Positions 59,501 to 64,000 of a DNA stretch of 64,000 bases are shown one piece after another (position 1 is the stretch's first letter; every line of letters starts with the position of its first letter). Origin of the DNA: Enoplolaimus lenunculus (lineage: Eukaryota > Nematoda > Enoplea > Enoplida > Thoracostomopsidae). Under the pieces are notes generated by a model. That model saw only the letters and a list, made by a program, of their open reading frames with translations. It was not told where the DNA came from and did no database searches. The DNA is taken from the NCBI GenBank assembly GCA_030248215.1, contig JASANG010003332.1:1-64000 (forward strand), read 5' to 3'. The translations under genes and the position numbers were made by a program.

Positions 59501-61529
59501 CGTACGCAACCAATTAAAAGAGACGCACAAATATGAAGAAACGCGAAGATCACTGTACATATGGCGACCGACTGTTTATTCATTGCAAACTTACAGCTCG
59601 TAAAATCGCCACCGGCACCAGACACTCCCGCAGCGCTGCTGATGACGTCACCCGATGATGCAGCAGCGGCGGCTGCGAGACAGTCACGGTACGATATGGC
59701 GGCTTTAATGACGTCATCAGGTGTTGCCGATGAAGCAGCATCGGCGACGTCGTTAAAGACTCCTCCGCCGCCACCGGCGCTGTCTGGTGAAGGCGGATCA
59801 TTTGATGACGCCGTGCGTGGCCGAACGTTCGATGACGTATTTGCTGCCAATTGGAACGGAAATGCGTACGGACTGGTCAATGCAGCAGCGGCGGCGGCGT
59901 TAACAGCGGCAGCGGCCGCGGCAGTTGCAGCAACTGAAGATGTTGTATTCGAAGAACTGGATGCGTTTTTGGTTGACGATTGTCTAAAAGTTATTTTTTG
60001 CCAGGACATTAGTTTTATTACGAAACAGAAAACTAAATTAACACGTCGCGAATTGGTAAAAGTTATGAAACACAAATTTTACTGTATGCTATATGTGTGT
60101 GCCAATTTTCTGAGGGGGAAAATAACTCTGTCCATATTCATAACTTCTGCAGTTGTTTAACATTGAAATGTTTCAAAATATCATTTTATGCAAGGTCTCA
60201 CACCTTATCGGGGCTAAATGTTTTAACACCTGATATGACATCCAAATCCAAGAGCGCTCACAAAATTTCAAAACGCGGAATTTTAGCAGTAAGGTTCTAA
60301 TTTGTCTTTTAAATGACAAAATTTGAACGGTCTTTTTGCTAATGCTTACTATGCGTTCATCTAAATAATTTCAGCATTTCTAAATTTGGCGACTCTTCAC
60401 GTAGACTTTAACGTTAGCCCGTCACATACTTGGTGCGCCACTGTGTCAAAACTATATACCTTCGTTTGCCTTCTCCATTCTTTGCTCGAGTGCCAGACCG
60501 CGATCCGCCACCACCACCAGATTTATCAGTCCGTCGAACACGATTTGAGTCGTCGATCGCTTGTACACGCACATAAACGTCATAATGATGCCTTCTAAGG
60601 TGTTCTTTCAAATTTGACGTAACTTTTCCGGGAATGACGCGTCCACACGTAGCCGGAGGTGCATCACTGGTGAGCTGAGAGCTTTCGCCACTTGTCGATG
60701 ACGTCACTGGAGCTTTACAAACACAACAATTTCCCTCGGCCACGTAATCGAAATGACGATGAACACACGATTCCATTGGTCGTCGGCCGTTTGCAGCGCG
60801 GAGCCTGGCGAGATAATCTGCAGCAGATGCTGGCGATAACGCTTGTAAATAGCGTTCTTCCTCTGCTTCGTCCTCAAATATTGGCGTACTATCTTCTAAA
60901 AATTGGCAGCCAGCTAACAAAACTGCTGCGTTGTTTGATTCAACGACTGCTGGCGACGATGATGTCACCGGCAGCCAATCAGATTGCGAGTTGCGTCGGG
61001 AGTCAGTGTTCGATGACGTCACTAATAGCCAATCAGACTTTGAGGTTGGCTGTTCGCTGGCAATAAATGTGCCCGACAGCGGTGAAGCCCCTTGGGTGGT
61101 GGCTATTGATAAATCTAAGCAATTAGGCTCTCCTGGTCGAGTTTTAAAATCGGAAGAAGGAGGCTCGTTATGTGTGGTATTGAGATACGATCTTGCAACT
61201 GAATTTAAAGTGTCTAAAATTGCCTTGTCTGAGGCACTTTCTGCAACACGATCCGAAGGATCAGGTTCAATTTTAACGCGAGTGGAGGCCGAGAATGGTG
61301 AGTTTGCAGTCGCGCCTGGCGCCGCTATTTCAGGGCAAATATTTACGGTTTGTTGCGTCAATGTGGAATTGGTTGGCTCGAATATCGAGATTTGCCCTGT
61401 GCCGTTTGGAAACCTGGTACCGGATTTTGGATTGAATTCAAAATTTGACTCACCGGTTGTGGCGGCGCTAGCAACTGATTGAATTGATGTTAAAACAGCA
61501 GCTCCGACGTCTGAGACGTTGTTACGCAT
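56530..61529 (-). CDS. BED zinc-finger protein with a GMEB-type C-terminus (GMEB paralog lacking SAND); 5 exons
   Basis: Exons, read downward: 61529-60460, 59983-59595, 59223-58486, 58047-57925, 57137-56530. They total 2928 bases, 975 codons plus TGA, and all phases agree. In order: a Ser/Thr-rich N-terminus with VKIEP (SUMO-type) and a repeated SDWL(L/P)VTSS; a BED-type finger about 259-325 (HFDYVAEGNCCVC ... GKVTSNLKEHLRRHH); an Ala-rich segment; a basic NLS-like RRKRSRKRPR; then the GMEB module FWGSVAQLGLFPEIARDLLI, LSGLVRVLGLQDRLYEML and a coiled coil with REIRRKSQVLHNLIG; and a DDVI/MTSS-rich tail. The C-terminal modules match the neighbouring SAND-GMEB gene (18/35, 15/41 and 16/28 identical by my alignment). 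No SAND or KDWK is seen. Probably a nuclear DNA-binding factor that could pair with GMEB; no established name known to me. The ATG at 61529 is the first in an open frame; 5' exons may be missing. Confidence 0.83.
57138..57924. other. Last intron of the BED-GMEB gene
   Basis: 787 bases with no recognisable repeat or exon. The other introns of this gene are 58048-58485, 59224-59594 and 59984-60459, all 370-480 bases and apparently empty. They are much shorter than the distance to the neighbouring paralog. Confidence 0.5.
57925..58047 (-). CDS. BED-GMEB gene exon 4 (123 bases): GMEB C-terminal helix
   Basis: The exon encodes GDKLSGLVRVLGLQDRLYEM and LRARCSFALAQTDALASEVQ. It has the acceptor TGTTTAAG, the donor GTAACA and phase 1 at both ends. 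Length, phase and sequence (LGLQDRLY against LGIQDRVY) pair it with exon 8 of the SAND-GMEB gene. This makes gene duplication the only reasonable explanation. Confidence 0.87.
59595..59983 (-). CDS. BED-GMEB gene exon 2: Ala-rich linker
   Basis: The exon runs from the acceptor AACTTTTAG to the donor GTAAGT, entering in phase 2 and leaving in phase 1. It encodes an Ala/Ser-rich linker containing LTSPYAFPFQLAAN and several DDVI-type repeats. It shows no recognisable fold. Two exact TGACGTCA palindromes lie inside it. Confidence 0.75.
60460..61529 (-). CDS. First coding exon of the BED-GMEB gene, carrying the BED finger
   Basis: The BED pattern is an aromatic HF pair, C-x2-C (CCVC near residue 268-271), then TSNLKEHLRRHH giving the H-x(3-4)-H pair. 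It differs from the usual BED finger in having about 20 extra Ser/Thr-rich residues between the Cys pair and the GKVTSNL helix. The exon ends in phase 2 at GTATATAG and joins A at 59983 to make Arg. Upstream in the exon are the acidic FEDEAEEERYLQAL and a cryptic duplicate (KSDWLLVTSS, QSDWLPVTSS). Confidence 0.85.
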
Positions 61530-62105
61530 TGGCCAAACCAAATAAAACACTGTTAATGTTTTGGGAACAAATGACTATGAATAATTACTTAGCTAGTGAA
61601 TAATTAAATTATGGGGAATATTTATGCTACGGACACAACTAAAATACTAAATACAAAATTCAGGTATATACTAGTATAAAAAATTGAAGTAATTCTCATC
61701 CAGCCGTCATATTCTCAACCAATAGCAGTTTAAAAATTTCTTGCTGGATTTTAAATAAATGGGCAAATGTCTAAATAATCATGAGTCAAAATAGCGAAAA
61801 AACAAGATTGAAAACATTACAAACCGAAGAAAGCCAGAAGCCAAAAGCAATTTTAGTATTAAATCAAACAAAAACTTGAGTAAAAAAATTAGTATTGCAT
61901 GGGGTCGGACCGATATTTGGACTCTGCTTTATTAGAGTTACCGTCACACAAGGACACCTAGGTTGTTGCCTTCGAAAAGTTTTTGTTGGCATGTTAGGTT
62001 GCCAAAAACTAAAACTCAATCACTAACAAATTTCCAAATAATCCTAACAATCTTGCTAGCCCAATAATTAGCTTTGGCACTGCCTCGAATATAGTACGCC
62101 AGTAC
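61530..62105. other. 5' flank of the BED-GMEB gene
   Basis: No promoter motif can be assigned. The frame of the first coding exon stays open a few codons upstream of the ATG. A minus-strand AACAG just above 61550 could be an acceptor for an unseen 5' exon. Confidence 0.35.
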
Positions 62106-62279
62106 GGGCCAATGTATGGAACAGGAACGTAACAGTTGTTTTAGCATATTCCTAAGACTAAGTTTGAGCTTAACCCTAAGCCTAAGCCTAAACGTATGCA
62201 AAAAATAAGTCTAAAACCTAAGCTTAATCTTTGCAAGTCCCGCAGAAAAACGTTCCGTCCTTGATGTTTACATGGGCCC
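62106..62279. mobile_element. TTAGGC-rich MITE
   Basis: Ends GGGCCAATGTATGGAACAGG and TTGATGTTTACATGGGCCC, with CCTAAGCCTAAGCCTAAACG inside. Orientation opposite to the next copy at 62612. Confidence 0.85.
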
Positions 62280-62611
62280 AAATAATACCTATGATTGTGA
62301 CTCATACGGGTTTGGAGTAAAAATTAAAATTATTCTAACTAGCTGGTAAGTAAATTTAGAACTATAAAATAGAGCGCAGACCATATATTAATATGCAGCA
62401 TGGTGCGTTTGGCGCTCAATTTAGAATTTTCAAAGAATTTAATATAGCCAATATCATGTGAGTTGAAAATGTTTAGAGGGCAGTATATACGTAATGGTGA
62501 GAACATAAGTTCGCTCACGGATGCAGGATTTTTGATTTGGAGAAGATACTTTCTGTTTCTAATTTTGAGAGTTTTAATGCCGACTTAAAAAATGTTGCGT
62601 CATTTTGATGT

Positions 62612-62796
62612 GGGCCCATGTAAACGTCGGGGTGGAACATTTTTTTCTGTGGGACTGCATTAGAGTAAGCTTAAGCTTAAGACTAATTTTTGCTTAGGCT
62701 TAGGTATAAGCTCATTCTTACGCTTAGGTCGAGGCTTAGGCATAGGCTTAGGATTATGCTTCTACAACTGTTACGGCCCTGTTCTATACATTGGCC
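62612..62796. mobile_element. TTAGGC-rich MITE
   Basis: Ends GGGCCCATGTAAACGTCGGG and CCCTGTTCTATACATTGGCC, with GGCTTAGGCATAGGCTTAGG inside. With the copy at 62106 it makes an inverted pair about 330 bases apart. Confidence 0.85.
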
Positions 62797-64000
62797 TTGA
62801 GGTTTACAAATTACGCTGGGGACGCATTTTTTAGCTAATTTTATATCGTTGCCCTGTTTTTTACTATTTTGCCTAGAAAGAACATTTAGAACTTCAGATG
62901 AACCATTTGGATGGTAAACTTTTCAGCAAGGCAACTCTGGTGAAGTTGTACACCCCCATGCCTACTGGGATTTTCCACTGCTTGAATTACAAATATACAT
63001 CTGTTTTATTGGGGATAAAAATTGATGAAATTAAGACAATATTTTAGAACACTCAAGTGTGATCGAAGAGACATGAATTAAGTGTTTTAATTCTAACTCA
63101 GTCTAGCAGTAATATATGTATACGTATATTAGTTTAGTTGCAAGCCTATTACTATAATTAAAATTATTTTGACAAGCAACTTGCGCAGCCTTTAAGTTTG
63201 AGGAATACATATCGTATTGAAATCCGTGTCCAACTGCCTCATTCCGGCTAGTTTACGTTAATGTTTTAGCTCGAACTTAACCCCCAAGTAAACCATTCTC
63301 GCATATTTATTATAACGTACAAGAGCTTTATTTCAAACGTAGATTCAAGTCGCAACTTCACGAGTGGGGAGACGTTCACAGTAATCACTCAGCTATAAGA
63401 GCTTGATGCTCTAGCTCGAGAGTACTCTCACGTGTTGTGAAGATTTGGCATTGCGTATATGCGTAATAATTGCTAAACTGTGTGCGTTGTGAGTTAATTC
63501 ACTTATACAGATAGCACTAAATCGCTCTCAGTCAATTATATGCAAGAAGGGGTTAATACTCGCCTATCAACCTCAAAAATAGTCGATATCTCGTGTAGTC
63601 GAAATACGTAATGGCAACTCAAAAATAAAACTGTGAGCTGGTTTTTTTGGGTTTTAAGAAAAATAATTCTTATCAAGTTGGCACAAACTATATAAACCCG
63701 GGGCCCTTGCGAGCTCGCTCGCATACCGCGCGGATACTTAAATCGGTTGTATAAATGCGTTTATATATGTGTATATTTATGCAAAGCATGCAAAATCAAT
63801 GAACCGTGTAGAGTACATTGGTGTGCAGCTAATACCGCAAGCAAAACCTCAAAATTGCGGTCTCAAATATATATATTGGCAATATACAAATTTGTTGTCA
63901 AAAATATAATATTTCTAAAGGGGCAAAAGTAGCGAAAATATAATATATCTCTTTGTATATAGAAAGGCTCACAGCTCTAGCGCACACTATACAAACCAAA
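62797..64000. other. Distal upstream DNA
   Basis: No gene or clear transposon seen. AT-rich, with TATATATA stretches and a GC-richer patch at 63700-63735. Confidence 0.4.

Noticed and set aside
59561-60160. 199-codon plus-strand open frame opposite the BED-GMEB Ala-rich exon
   Set aside because: It mirrors GCN-rich and GATGACGTCATC-rich codons, which read similarly on both strands. The minus strand has matching splice sites and phases, and the plus strand has no conserved motif.
60931-61482. 183-codon plus-strand open frame opposite the BED exon
   Set aside because: It is antisense to a well-supported exon with a BED finger, and its translation resembles no family.
1-64000. CRISPR arrays, bacterial operons, LTR elements or endogenous viral genes
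   Set aside because: No direct-repeat/spacer pattern, Shine-Dalgarno-led gene strings, long terminal repeats, or capsid, polymerase or envelope motifs were seen.

Overview
This is animal nuclear DNA: AT-rich, with genes split by GT-AG introns and large stretches filled with short non-autonomous DNA transposons, a tRNA-type SINE and microsatellites. No bacterial, organellar or viral gene is visible. The gene families and repeat style suggest an invertebrate, and I lean towards an ascidian tunicate, but that is inference.

Three genes can be assembled exon by exon with consistent splice phases. (1) On the + strand, 3572-12380, a 13-exon gene for DCAF8 (WDR42A), the WD40 substrate receptor of CUL4-DDB1 ubiquitin ligase, 1022 codons. 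(2) On the - strand, 23634-16016, a 9-exon gene for a GMEB transcription factor with a SAND domain (KDWK motif), long polyQ/H/S/A stretches and the GMEB C-terminal helical and coiled-coil region, 997 codons. It lies tail to tail with DCAF8. (3) On the - strand, 61529-56530, a 5-exon gene of 975 codons whose C-terminal half is clearly paralogous to gene 2, but whose N-terminal half has no SAND domain and carries a BED-type zinc finger instead. Genes 2 and 3 form a same-strand pair 33 kb apart. The apparent swap of DNA-binding domain between tandem GMEB paralogs is the main finding.

Layout: 1-3571, upstream DNA with a duplicated tRNA-like SINE and an octamer-bearing tandem repeat; 3572-12380, DCAF8, with three hAT-type MITEs in its introns; 12381-16015, a 3.6 kb convergent gap with a LINE remnant and a palindrome-ended MITE; 16016-23634, the GMEB gene; 23635-56529, a 33 kb stretch without recognisable exons, full of MITE families, a 214-bp tandem duplication and a large (GTT)n tract; 56530-61529, the BED-GMEB gene; 61530-64000, its upstream DNA with two more MITEs.

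The two GMEB-family proteins share the region that GMEB proteins use for self-association, so they could plausibly form mixed complexes with different DNA preferences. Nine exact TGACGTCA palindromes, a GMEB/CREB-type site, were found in the window, all inside exons of these two genes. DCAF8 has no evident functional link to them.
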